Shown: piece after piece, positions 44,085 through 52,261 of the stretch | Numbering within the stretch: position 1 is the first letter of the stretch | How the letters are laid out: each line of letters begins with the position of its first letter | Source: Nocardia sp. NBC_01329 | GTDB lineage: Bacteria; Actinomycetota; Actinomycetes; Mycobacteriales; Mycobacteriaceae | Assembly: GCF_035956715.1 (NCBI RefSeq) | Contig: NZ_CP108381.1 | Location: 806,001 to 870,000, forward strand | Direction: 5' to 3' | DNA length: 64,000 nt | The notes under the pieces: generated by a model | What the model saw: the letters and a program-made list of their open reading frames with translations, nothing else | Database searches by the model: none | What the model was told of the DNA's origin: nothing | Made by a program: the position numbers and the translations under genes

Positions 44085-45247
44085 GTAATCGGGGCGCCGG
44101 ATTGTGGAGTTGACGGCGAAGTCTCGTTTGGGTCGGGCGTGCTGGTTGTGCCAGCGGATGTAGGCGCCGATCGCGGCGTCTTGTTCGTTGTGGCTGTGGT
44201 GGTCGGTGCCGTTGAGGGCGAAGTACCGCAACGCGGCGAGTTCCGATTCGATCCAGTTCAGCCAGGACGAATAGGTCGGCAGGAACACCAACTCCACGTT
44301 GTTGGCCGCGGCCCAGTCCCGAACTTCGGCCCGTTTGTGCGGGGAGAAGTTGTCGGCGATGACGTACAGCTTCTCGCCGGGCCAGCGGGCCCGCAGTGTT
44401 TTCAGGAAGGCCAGAAACTCGATCCATCGTTTGCGGTCCCGGATCCGGTAGTGAATACGGCCGGTGGCCAGGTCCAACGCCCCGAGTAGATGCCGCACTC
44501 CGTGGTCGCGGTGGTAGGTCGCCCGCAGCCGGCGCGGCTTGCGGGCCGGGAACCAGCCGCGCCCGGGGCGGGGTTGCAGGTTCAACGGCCCGAACTCGTC
44601 GACACAGATCACTCGCCCGTCGGCGGGTGGGTGGTCGTAGAGGTCCAGGATGCGGTTCATCTTGGTGGTGAAGTCGGGGTCGGTGCCTGCTTTCCAGGTC
44701 TTGGTGGCCTGCCAGGACACGCCCTGCTCGCGCAGGATCGTGCGTAAGGTTTCGCGGCTGATATCAGCGATTTTGCTGGTGGCCAGCATGTCTCGGAGTT
44801 TCGACAGGCTCCACGTCGAGAACGGATAGCCGAGGTCGCGGGGGCAGCACCGGGCGATGCAGGCGATACGTTCACGCGTCGCCCGATCGGTCTTCGGCGG
44901 TCTGCCCCCGCTCCATTTTGGGTCCAATGCTTCGAACCCCCGTTCGTTGAAGTCGTGGATCACTTGCCGCACATAGGCTTCCGAGACCTGCATCAGCCTC
45001 GCTATCGCCGGAACGGGTTGATGTTGCGCTGAGGCCATCACCACGATCGCGCGTCGGGTCCTGATCGGCTGTTTGCTGGTTTTGGTGATCTTCTGCAGTC
45101 GGCGTCCCTCTTCCGGGGACACCTCCCGCACGAATACTTCTGGTTTCCGGGCCATCGACACCACCTCCACGGGCAGCATCGCCGTCGGCAAGCACACGAT
45201 CAAACCGACACCCCGGAATACCGGCGCAACCTATCTGGACGAGGCAC
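44059..45247 (-). mobile_element. IS630-family insertion sequence (1189 bp)
   Basis: Perfect 10-bp terminal inverted repeats (GTGCCTCGTC / GACGAGGCAC) are flanked by a TA duplication on each side (44057-44058 and 45248-45249). TA target duplication is the rule for IS630/Tc1-type elements. It lies at the 3' end of the IS3 orfB. Confidence 0.93.
44067..45155 (-). CDS. IS630-family transposase
   Basis: 362 residues. N-terminal HTH domains (PVPAIARLMQVSEAYVRQVI, GRPPKTDRATRERI) and a DDE core: VICVDEFGP, YVIADNFSPHKRAEV and SYSSWLNWIESELAALR (Asp, Asp, Glu). ATG 45155 has GGAGGTGG upstream; sequence before it is non-family. The gene is intact, so the element may be active. Confidence 0.92.
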   Translation of the reverse strand: MARKPEVFVREVSPEEGRRLQKITKTSKQPIRTRRAIVVMASAQHQPVPAIARLMQVSEAYVRQVIHDFNERGFEALDPKWSGGRPPKTDRATRERIACIARCCPRDLGYPFSTWSLSKLRDMLATSKIADISRETLRTILREQGVSWQATKTWKAGTDPDFTTKMNRILDLYDHPPADGRVICVDEFGPLNLQPRPGRGWFPARKPRRLRATYHRDHGVRHLLGALDLATGRIHYRIRDRKRWIEFLAFLKTLRARWPGEKLYVIADNFSPHKRAEVRDWAAANNVELVFLPTYSSWLNWIESELAALRYFALNGTDHHSHNEQDAAIGAYIRWHNQHARPKRDFAVNSTIRRPDYLSNVA

Positions 45248-45315
45248 TAGAACCTGATTACCCCGCTCTCCAGCAATGCGGGGGATGAGGTTCACCCCGA
45301 ATGGTGGACACGGGA

Positions 45316-46217
45316 TCAAGCAGCTGTAACAGCCGCGAAGAGTGATTGTTCATAAGCGATCGGGCTGATCATCCCGATCGTGGAGTGACGGCGCCGAGTG
45401 TTGTACCAGTGCATCCATTTGTCAACCGCGCGGCAACGAGTTCGGTCTTCGTCAAGTAGGTATGCCGGTAGTAGTGTTCGTGTTTGAACGTCGACCACAG
45501 CGATTCCGCGCCGGCGTTGTCCCAGCAGATCCCGGTGGCACCCATCGACCGGTGCAGGCCATGCCGATGGCAGGCCGCTGCCATGGCCGACGCAGTGTAT
45601 TGACTGCCGCGGTCCGCATGTAAAACAGTTCCGCGGCCGTGGCCGCCGCGTGCGGCGATCGCCTTGTCCAGGGTATCGGTGACCAGCTCGGTGCGCATAT
45701 GGTCGGCCACCGACCAGCCCAGCACCCGCTTGGAATGCTCATCCTTGATCGCGCACAAATACATATCACCTTCTCCGCAGGTCAGATAGGTGATATCGCT
45801 CGTCCAGACCGCGTCGAGACGGCCCTGGTCGAACCGGCGACCGACCAGATCCGGCGGGAACGACGCCCGCGGGTCGACCACCGTGGTCACGACTTTGAAG
45901 GTGCGCGGGCTGATCCCCTCGATCCCGACCTGAGCCATGATCTTGGCGACGGTCTTCTCGGTGACCCTCTCCCCGGCCTCCCGCAGATCAGCGGTGATCC
46001 GCGGCGCACCGTAGGTGCCGGCGGACTCCCGGTGATGCGCCACGATCTTGACCGCCAGATCGGCACGGCGCTGCGCGGCAGGCGTCAAAGACGTCGACCG
46101 GCAGCGTTTCCGATACTGGTAATAGCCTGACCGCGACACCTTCAGCAGCCGCGCCATCCGCGCGACGTCCTCACCGCCACCGCTGGTGAAACTGTTGGGG
46201 GCGGCGCACTCTGCCAT
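45316..46217 (-). pseudogene. IS3-family transposase OrfB, frameshifted near the C-terminus
   Basis: Residues to about 260 read as a normal IS3 OrfB (VWTSDITYLTCGEGDMYLCA, VLHADRGSQYTASAM, ATGICWDNAGAESLWSTFKH). At about 45437, after KTELVAA, one base is missing, so the family end VDKWMHWYNTRRRHSTIGM lies in another frame that stops at 45316. Catalytic Asp, Asp and Glu are intact. OrfA precedes it with an ATGA overlap at 46217. Confidence 0.82.
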
Positions 46218-46546
46218 CAGCTCGAACCGGGCCGGTTCTGCTGCATCGCGGCAAAGTACGCCGAGGCTTTTTTCAAGAACGCGATATCTTTGTCCTGCTC
46301 AGCTACCTGTTTGCGTAACCGCAGCAACTCCGCCCGCTCGGCACCGGATAGCGGCTGTTCACGATGCACCGCGGCCGCTTCGACGCGGCGGCGTTCATCG
46401 GCGACCCACCGGCCCAGCAGGCTCTCGTGCACGCCGAGTTCGCGGGAGACCTCGGCGACCGTGCGACCGGAATCGATCACCCGATGAGCAGCCTCGACCT
46501 TGTACTCGGTCGTGAACGACCGACGTTTCCGAGACACAGCAGACAT
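46217..46546 (-). CDS. IS3-family transposase OrfA (second element)
   Basis: 109 residues: RSFTTEYKVEAAHRVIDSGR, VAEVSRELGVHESLLGRWVA (HTH) and a coiled coil (RAELLRLRKQVAEQDKDIAFLKKASAYF). Overlaps orfB by ATGA as expected for frameshift-coupled OrfAB. Confidence 0.9.
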   Translation of the reverse strand: MSAVSRKRRSFTTEYKVEAAHRVIDSGRTVAEVSRELGVHESLLGRWVADERRRVEAAAVHREQPLSGAERAELLRLRKQVAEQDKDIAFLKKASAYFAAMQQNRPGSS

Positions 46547-46606
46547 CCTTCCGCAGGATCAACGATCCTGCTAACTCGGTGTCCACTACCCGGGGTGAGC
46601 CTCAGT

Positions 46607-46695
46607 GGACCATCCCCGCGCGTGCGAGGCCGACGGGCTGGTCGTTCTCGGTGACGCGGCATGCACAGGACCATCCCCGCGCGTGCGGGGCCGAC
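46607..46695 (-). CRISPR. One-spacer CRISPR array (minus strand)
   Basis: Two 28-nt repeats, 46607-46634 and 46668-46695, separated by a 33-nt spacer, giving the same 61-nt period as the main array. Read on the minus strand the repeat is GTCGGCCCCGCAC...CGGGGATGGTCC. The repeat nearer cas3 is perfect and the distal one has a C-to-T change, so the leader is on the cas3 side. The distal repeat ends 18 bases from the second IS3 element, which probably truncated a longer array. Confidence 0.9.
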
Positions 46696-46746
46696 ACTTC
46701 CTGAACTGGCCATTTTCGTGCTGGGTGGTGTTTTTCATTCACTTCG
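46696..46746 (-). promoter_or_regulatory. Leader of the one-spacer array
   Basis: On the minus strand, CGAAGTGAATGAAAAA (46731-46746) lies about 35 nt before the first repeat. The same motif, CGAAGTAAATGAAAAA, lies at nearly the same distance before the main array (56364-56379). Shared leader sequence supports both arrays being acquired by the same Cas1-Cas2. The rest of 46747-46988 is the divergent promoter region between this leader and cas3; nothing else seen. Confidence 0.75.
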
Positions 46747-46988
46747 TCGGGACTATGGATAGATGGTTGCTGGAACGCTCTGCAGAGGGTGCATATAGCC
46801 CTTCATAGCACCACATGTTGATCTTGGTTCGCTAAGAAGGGCTCCGGAGTCCAGTGCTATTCCGTGACCGGCGGCACGGAGCGGTGGCGACGAAATCCAG
46901 CTGTCGATGACTGATGTCGGGGCATAGGGGTGCGACCGGCGGTGTGTCAGCCGCTGGTTGTGTCGGTGGGTCTTTTTATGGTGGCGCC

Positions 46989-49808
46989 ATGACTGTGGAT
47001 GGGGATGTGAGGTCGGCTGGGTGCCCAGACTTGTCTGGCTCCGAAGAAGCATGGTTGGGCGCTATTTGGGGGAAGTCTGCTGGTCGTGCTGGTGGCACGG
47101 TGAATCTGTTGCTTTCGCATCTGCTGGATACGGCAGCTGTTGCAGAGTTGATCTGGGATAGGTACTTGGCGGAGTCGGTCCGTCATCAAGTGTCACTGGT
47201 TGCCGGCGGTGTTGATGCGGGTCGACGGTTGTTCGTATGGCTATGTGGTGTGCACGATCTGGGCAAGGCGACGCCCGCGTTTCAGTCCGTGGACCGTCAC
47301 GGTGCCGCTGCGGTTCGCAGCGTGGGGTTGGGTTGGGATGAGCGCGCGGTCAAAGCACGGCGGTGGAGGCACGAGAAGGCCGGGGCGAGGGTGCTGGAGA
47401 GCCTGCTTCAGGAGGCCGGGTGGGGTGCTGAGCAGCGAGACTGGGTGTGGCCGTTGGTGGCCGGGCATCACGGGCAGTTTCCATCGCTGGGGGATTTGGG
47501 GCCTGGTCGGCGTCGTGAGCCTGAGTTGCGGGGTACGGGTGATTGGCCGAAGGCTCAGCGAGCGTTGCTTGCGGTGTATACCCGGGCGCTGGGGTGTGGC
47601 GAGCTTTTTGATTTGGAGCCGCGGGTTGTGCCGTCGCGAGCGCTGCAGTTGGCGTTGAGCGGGTTCATCATTATGGCCGATTGGATCGCAAGTGGGGAGC
47701 ACTTCCCGGGCCTTGATCGTTTGGACCAGGTCAACGTCAAAGGGGCACGCGCGAGAGCTGAGAAGGCATGGGAAGCAATCGGCCTGGCTCGCGGATGGGG
47801 CCGGATTCCGGAGCCTTCGGCCGACGATTTCGAGTCGCGATTCGGTGCTCTACCGCGAGCGTCGCAGCGTGTGGCGATCGAGTGTGCGGCGCGTATGGCG
47901 CGTCCTGGGTTGATGGTCGTGGAGGCGCCTATGGGGGAAGGTAAGACGAGGACGGCGTTGCTGTGTGCGGAGGTGCTGGCGGCGCGGTTCGGGTTCGACG
48001 GGGTGTTCGTGGGGATGCCCACCCAGGCGACAAGTGACCCGATGTTCACGCAAGTGCGGGCATGGGTGGAGAAGGTAAACGCCGATGTTGCGGCCGGGGT
48101 TGCGTTGCTGCACGGCAAGCGTCGCTTCAACGCGGAGTGGCGAGGGCTTGTCGAATCCGCTCAGGGTGGGGATGCGGAGTTCGCGAGTGTGGGTGAGGAC
48201 GAGTTCGGGCTCGATGATCCTTATGGCTGTGCGGAGTTCGACCCGTGTACGTGGGAGAGGCCGGTCCGTACGGTGCCGGCCGAATGGTTCCTCGGAGCGA
48301 AACGAGGATTGCTGGCGCCCTTCGTGGTCGGCACGATCGATCAATTGTTGCTGGCGGCGACGCGGACCAAGCATGTGATGCTACGTATGGCCGGGTTGGC
48401 GGGGAAGGTCGTCATTCTCGACGAGGTGCATGCGGCCGACGTGTACATGTCGGAGTTCCTCGTGGAGGGGCTGCGCTGGCTCGGCCAGGCCGGAGTTCCG
48501 GTCATCCTGTTGTCGGCTACGTTGCCGCCGCAGCAACGCGAGCGGCTCCTCAGTGCTTACCTGGCCGGTGCCCGCGGCGCCGAGGAACTCGAGCGGATCG
48601 TGGTCGAGGCGGAACCGGGGTATCCGAGGGTGACCACGGCGTGGGCGGACACTTCGGGTAGCCCGGTGGTCGAGCAGGCCGCTGCACCGGCCTGGCGGGC
48701 AGAACCCCTGCGGGTCAACGTCCAGGTGTTCGAGGAAGGAAGGTCGATCACCGAGCTGCTGCGCGATCGCCTGGCCGAGGGTGGTTGCGTGCTGATCATC
48801 CGCAACACGGTCGACCGGGCCCAGCAGGTCTACGAGGAGCTGACGTCTGTGTTCGGGTCTGCAGTGCGGCTGCTGCACGCGCGGATGCACATCCGTGAGC
48901 GCGCCACGGTGACTGAGGAATGTCTCAATGTTCTGGGCCCGAAAAAAGATGGGGTGCAACGACCTCTGTCCATCGTGGTTGCCACTCAGATCGCGGAACA
49001 ATCGTTCGACGTGGACGCTGACCTGCTGATTACTGATCTGGCGCCGATGGACTTATTGCTGCAACGGATCGGACGCATGCACCGCCACGACGGAGTCATC
49101 CGTCCCCCGGGGCTGCGTGAGCCGACCGTGATAGTCACCGGCTTCACCCCCCGCGGAGACGGTCCACCGCAGTTCGACGGTGGCAGCGAAGCGATCTATG
49201 GGCGATACCCACTACTTTGCAGCGCGGCAGCAGTCCTGCAGGCCGAAGGAGAAGGCTGGAAGGTTCCTGCCCAGGTCCCCGAGCTGGTAGTCGCCGCCTA
49301 CGACGGGCAGGTGAGGACCCCTCAGGCATGGGCATCCGAAGTCGCGGACGCGTCGCAGTCATGGATCGCCGATCAACAGAAGCGGGCCGACACGGCGGCA
49401 CAGTTCGTGCTGACCCGGCTCGGCGAGCACGAGTACCCGACGTTGGAGGGCCTGCACCGCGGGGAGTACGTCAAGGACGATGACGTCCGCGTCCGTGACG
49501 GCGAAGAATCGATCGAAGTGATCCTGGTACGGCAGGACGACCACGGTTACCGAGCCGAGAACGGGCGCCGGCTCGGGCCGAACGGTGAGGTCGATGCCGA
49601 GGTTCTCGACGACGTTCTCGGCGGGACACTTCGGCTGCCGACGCGACTTACCCGATCTGGAATGGAGTCGCTGAGAACGCTGGACGGATGGCGGGATCAC
49701 CCATGGCTGCGCTACAGCCGTGCGTTGGTCCTCGACCGCGACAGCCGGGCGAGGGTCGGCGAGGCCAAGGTTCGTTACGAAGAAAAACTCGGCCTACGTG
49801 TCGAGTGA
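46989..49808 (+). CDS. cas3: CRISPR-associated helicase/nuclease Cas3 (type I-E)
   Basis: 939 residues. N-terminal HD nuclease: LLSHLLDTAAVAELIWDRYL, GVHDLGKATPAFQ (His-Asp), RRWRHEKAGARVLES and VAGHHGQFPSLGD. SF2 helicase: EAPMGEGKTRTALLCAEVLA (Walker A), VVILDEVHAADVYM (DEVH box), ILLSATLPPQQRERL, ATQIAEQSFDVDADLLITDL and LLLQRIGRMHRHDG. Recruited by Cascade after target binding, it nicks and degrades the DNA in a 3'-5' direction. ATG 46989 is preferred; the frame extends to 46914 but those codons are poor. Transcribed away from the one-spacer array. Confidence 0.95.
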   Translation: MTVDGDVRSAGCPDLSGSEEAWLGAIWGKSAGRAGGTVNLLLSHLLDTAAVAELIWDRYLAESVRHQVSLVAGGVDAGRRLFVWLCGVHDLGKATPAFQSVDRHGAAAVRSVGLGWDERAVKARRWRHEKAGARVLESLLQEAGWGAEQRDWVWPLVAGHHGQFPSLGDLGPGRRREPELRGTGDWPKAQRALLAVYTRALGCGELFDLEPRVVPSRALQLALSGFIIMADWIASGEHFPGLDRLDQVNVKGARARAEKAWEAIGLARGWGRIPEPSADDFESRFGALPRASQRVAIECAARMARPGLMVVEAPMGEGKTRTALLCAEVLAARFGFDGVFVGMPTQATSDPMFTQVRAWVEKVNADVAAGVALLHGKRRFNAEWRGLVESAQGGDAEFASVGEDEFGLDDPYGCAEFDPCTWERPVRTVPAEWFLGAKRGLLAPFVVGTIDQLLLAATRTKHVMLRMAGLAGKVVILDEVHAADVYMSEFLVEGLRWLGQAGVPVILLSATLPPQQRERLLSAYLAGARGAEELERIVVEAEPGYPRVTTAWADTSGSPVVEQAAAPAWRAEPLRVNVQVFEEGRSITELLRDRLAEGGCVLIIRNTVDRAQQVYEELTSVFGSAVRLLHARMHIRERATVTEECLNVLGPKKDGVQRPLSIVVATQIAEQSFDVDADLLITDLAPMDLLLQRIGRMHRHDGVIRPPGLREPTVIVTGFTPRGDGPPQFDGGSEAIYGRYPLLCSAAAVLQAEGEGWKVPAQVPELVVAAYDGQVRTPQAWASEVADASQSWIADQQKRADTAAQFVLTRLGEHEYPTLEGLHRGEYVKDDDVRVRDGEESIEVILVRQDDHGYRAENGRRLGPNGEVDAEVLDDVLGGTLRLPTRLTRSGMESLRTLDGWRDHPWLRYSRALVLDRDSRARVGEAKVRYEEKLGLRVE

Positions 49809-49836
49809 CGCGGTGAGTACAGAAAATACGTCACCG

Positions 49837-49913
49837 CGCCACTCCCCGCCGCTGCGGGGCCGACTGGGAGTCCAAACACTGTTCTGGACCATACCTGCCG
49901 GAACAAACCGGAA
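49837..49913 (-). ncRNA. Candidate Cas-regulating RNA (degenerate mini-CRISPR, CreR-like)
   Basis: Minus strand, read 5' to 3': a degenerate repeat (49913-49886) whose last 12 bases CAGGTATGGTCC match the true repeat end CGGGGATGGTCC at 10 of 12; a 21-nt spacer (49885-49865); a second repeat-like block (49864-49837) matching 21 of 28 positions with the identical CCCCGC/GCGGGG hairpin stem. The spacer starts AGAACAGTGTTT; GGAACAATGTTT lies on the minus strand at 49987-49976, with AA on its PAM side, a few bases upstream of the chosen casA start. A TAGAGT box sits just upstream on the minus strand. Known CreR RNAs guide Cascade to repress cas genes through short partial matches. Inference; not proven expressed. 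Confidence 0.6.
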
Positions 49914-49975
49914 GGTATGACTCTAGTTTTCCATACCGCCGGACAAGCGAGTGAAGTACGCTCCGGAAACACCTT

Positions 49976-49989
49976 AAACATTGTTCCTT
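49976..49989 (-). promoter_or_regulatory. Possible target site of the regulatory RNA before casA
   Basis: Plus-strand AAACATTGTTCC followed by TT. On the minus strand this gives AA (a PAM-like dinucleotide) then GGAACAATGTTT, which matches the candidate spacer at positions 2-12 except 7. Type I-E crRNAs do not pair at every sixth position, and with a 33-nt spacer numbering position 7 would be such a site. The same words form a near-palindrome AACA-N-TGTT, so a protein operator repeated at 49874-49885 is an alternative explanation. Confidence 0.45.
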
Positions 49990-49994
49990 ATCGA

Positions 49995-51644
49995 ATGGAT
50001 GAGAGCGTGAATGAAGGCGACTTGATTCGGGTAGTTCCGCTGTTGCCCTGCAGGTTCGACGACGGTTCTGTCGAGGCGCTTCCGGTGTGGCGCGCGTTGG
50101 TGGACAGCCATCGGATCGTCAGCATCGATGTGGAGGTGCCGACAATGCTGCCGGCGATCTTGCGTCAACTGCTGCTGCCGATCGTGCTGCATGCGCTCGG
50201 GTCGCCGCGGTCTCGACAAGAGTGGGGGCAGCGATTCGACCGCGGATGCTTCGATGCCGCTGAGGTCGAGGCGCTCGACGCGTATCTGGCTGAGTATGGC
50301 GACCGGTTCGACGTACTGCATCCGGTGCATCCGTTCGGCCAGGTCGCTGGTCTTCGGACGAAGAAAGGTGAAACCAAGGGGGCTGCGTTGCTGGTGGCCA
50401 CAGCGCCCTCGGGTAACAACGTCCCGTTGTTCGCGACACGGACCGAGGCCGACGCCCTGCCATTGTCGCTCGATGCCGCCGTGCGCTGGTTGCTGCATAC
50501 GCAATGCTGGGACACCGCGGCCATCAAAACCGGTGTAATCGGTGACCCGAATGCTGAGAAAACGGGCAAAACGTCGGGAAACCCCACGGGCCCGCTGGGA
50601 CAGCTGGGTGTGGTGATGCCGGTCGGGCGAACTCTCTACGACACTTTGCTTCTGAACACCCCGATCGGTATTCAGAAGCGACTGGGCACCCCGCATTGGG
50701 CGAAAGATCCTCTCGGTCCGCAGTGGAAGATTCGCGCACCGGAGAGCGTGCTGGACCTGTGGACGTGGCAGTCACGGCGGATCCGGCTGATGGCCGAATC
50801 CGCCCAGGCTGGTCTCGTTGTCTCACGAGTGGTGGTGTCCGCGGGGGACCGGTTCAGCGTTGGTGTGCCGGTATGGGAAACCCATACCGCGTGGCGGAAG
50901 GACAAGCCCGATAAACGGACCGGTGCCGCTCCGCTACGTCCGTTGCGGCACACGGCGGGCAAGGCGGCCTGGCGCGGACTGGACGCGCTGCTGGCCCTGG
51001 AGAAGGAGAACGGCGCGGCGCAGACCAGTGAGCTGATCGATCAGATCGCAGGTTTGGACGCCGAGGGCATCATCGATGTCGACTATCCGCTGCAGGTAGA
51101 GACCTTCGGCATCGTGTACGGCAACCAGTCCGCGGTGATCGAGGAACTGATCCATGACGTCGTGTCGGTGCCTGTGGCATCCCTGCGAGGTAAGGGGCTG
51201 GCCTACGAGGTGGTCATAGACGCCGCGATGCAGGCCGAACAGCTGGTCAACGCGATCAACCACCTCTCCGCCGACCTGCGCCGATCCGTGGGCGCCGCCC
51301 CGATCCCGTGGAACAAGGGGATGCGGCCGGGAGAGCAGCTACTCACCGCCCTCGACCCAGTGGTCCGGCGACTCCTGGCAGGCGTAACGGCGGACTCCCG
51401 TGATGAGGACAAACTTACCCGCGGACGCGAGGCATGGGAGCTGATGGCCTTCGACGCGGTTCATCGCTGCGCTGAACCGCTGTTCGCCCTCCCCGCAGCC
51501 GCGTTCAACGGCCGCAGCGAGAAATCGGGCAGCAAGGAACACCACTACAAACTCGGACTGGCGGCGAACCGGTTTCACACCTCGGTCAACGACACCCTCG
51601 GCCGAGCATCCGCTCTGCGCAATCGGCCGCACGAGGAGGAATAG
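49995..51644 (+). CDS. casA: Cascade large subunit Cse1 (Cas8e)
   Basis: 549 residues. The large subunit of the type I-E Cascade complex reads the PAM and starts DNA unwinding. Family features: RVVPLLPCRFDDGSVEALPV near the start, LRQLLLPIVLHALG, FDVLHPVHPFGQVAGLRTKK, CWDTAAIKTGV, GKTSGNPTGPLGQLGVVMPVG, and the C-terminal four-helix bundle (WELMAFDAVHRCAEPLFALP). The ATG at 49995 is chosen because family members have about 10-15 residues before this first strand; ATG at 49917 would add 26 untypical residues and lie inside the candidate RNA locus's promoter region. A TACGCT -10 box lies at 49957-49962. Confidence 0.9.
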   Translation: MDESVNEGDLIRVVPLLPCRFDDGSVEALPVWRALVDSHRIVSIDVEVPTMLPAILRQLLLPIVLHALGSPRSRQEWGQRFDRGCFDAAEVEALDAYLAEYGDRFDVLHPVHPFGQVAGLRTKKGETKGAALLVATAPSGNNVPLFATRTEADALPLSLDAAVRWLLHTQCWDTAAIKTGVIGDPNAEKTGKTSGNPTGPLGQLGVVMPVGRTLYDTLLLNTPIGIQKRLGTPHWAKDPLGPQWKIRAPESVLDLWTWQSRRIRLMAESAQAGLVVSRVVVSAGDRFSVGVPVWETHTAWRKDKPDKRTGAAPLRPLRHTAGKAAWRGLDALLALEKENGAAQTSELIDQIAGLDAEGIIDVDYPLQVETFGIVYGNQSAVIEELIHDVVSVPVASLRGKGLAYEVVIDAAMQAEQLVNAINHLSADLRRSVGAAPIPWNKGMRPGEQLLTALDPVVRRLLAGVTADSRDEDKLTRGREAWELMAFDAVHRCAEPLFALPAAAFNGRSEKSGSKEHHYKLGLAANRFHTSVNDTLGRASALRNRPHEEE

Positions 51645-51648
51645 ATAT

Positions 51649-52212
51649 ATGGCTCAGAAATATTGGAACAGGTTCATCCGCGAAGGCACTGCAAAGCAGG
51701 AGCTGCCGCCTGGCGAACATCTTGCCGCGTTGCGGTCAGGTCTCGGCCGTGAAACGTTGACAGTTCCCAAGATGTGGCCGTTCTACACCATCGCGCCCGA
51801 CGACAACGAAAAGCAGGAACGCTTTGGGGGCGTGACTGCCGACCAGCACGCCGAACATGCCGCACTGGCGTTGTTCGGGTTGCATCAACAGTCCCAGAAG
51901 ACCCTGATGCACGTTCCTGGTGTCGGCCTCGGCTTCGCCCTGCGGGTCTTGCGTGGTCACGAGAAGTACAGCTCCGACGCGGTGGACCGCCGTGTATCAG
52001 CGATGGTGAGCTCCACTTCGGTGTCGACGCTGACCTACCAGTTACGCGGGCTGGTCACGCAACTCCGCGATGTCAAACAAGGGCTGGACTACGACCGACT
52101 GCTCCGCGACCTCGACGATTGGCACTGGCCCGACGGGCGGCAGCGCGTCCGAAAAGCCTGGGCACGGGGCTATCAACGGTGGGAAAAGCCCGCCGAGTCC
52201 ACCACCGGCTGA
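51649..52212 (+). CDS. casB: Cascade small subunit Cse2 (Cas11)
   Basis: 187 residues, mostly helical, with FIREGTAKQELPPGEHLAALRSGL, then TADQHAEHAALALFGLHQQSQ, RRVSAMVSSTSVSTLTYQLRGLVTQL, and the C-terminal WARGYQRW. Two copies line the inner face of Cascade and stabilise the crRNA-DNA hybrid. GAGGAGGA lies 8 bases before the ATG; 4 bp after casA. Confidence 0.92.
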   Translation: MAQKYWNRFIREGTAKQELPPGEHLAALRSGLGRETLTVPKMWPFYTIAPDDNEKQERFGGVTADQHAEHAALALFGLHQQSQKTLMHVPGVGLGFALRVLRGHEKYSSDAVDRRVSAMVSSTSVSTLTYQLRGLVTQLRDVKQGLDYDRLLRDLDDWHWPDGRQRVRKAWARGYQRWEKPAESTTG

Positions 52213-52261
52213 CCGAGACACCTCTGCCGCACATCAACTCAGACCAAAGGACGCACTTGAC

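Larger units (their letters stand above)
42813..45294 (+). mobile_element. IS3-family element, interrupted by an IS630-family element
   Basis: The left end TGAGGTTCCCCCGC and the right end (reverse complement TGAACCTCATCCCCCGC) are related terminal repeats that share CCCCCGC and a following TTG-TGGAG block. Inside are orfA, a frameshifted orfB, and the complete IS630 element at 44059-45247. Confidence 0.75.
45302..46588 (-). mobile_element. Second IS3-family element
   Basis: Ends are TGGTGGACAC (45302) and the reverse complement of TAGTGGACAC (46588), followed on both sides by related GGATC/AGCAG blocks. Its left end lies 7 bases from the right end of the first IS3 element. Its right end lies 18 bases from a CRISPR repeat. 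Confidence 0.75.
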
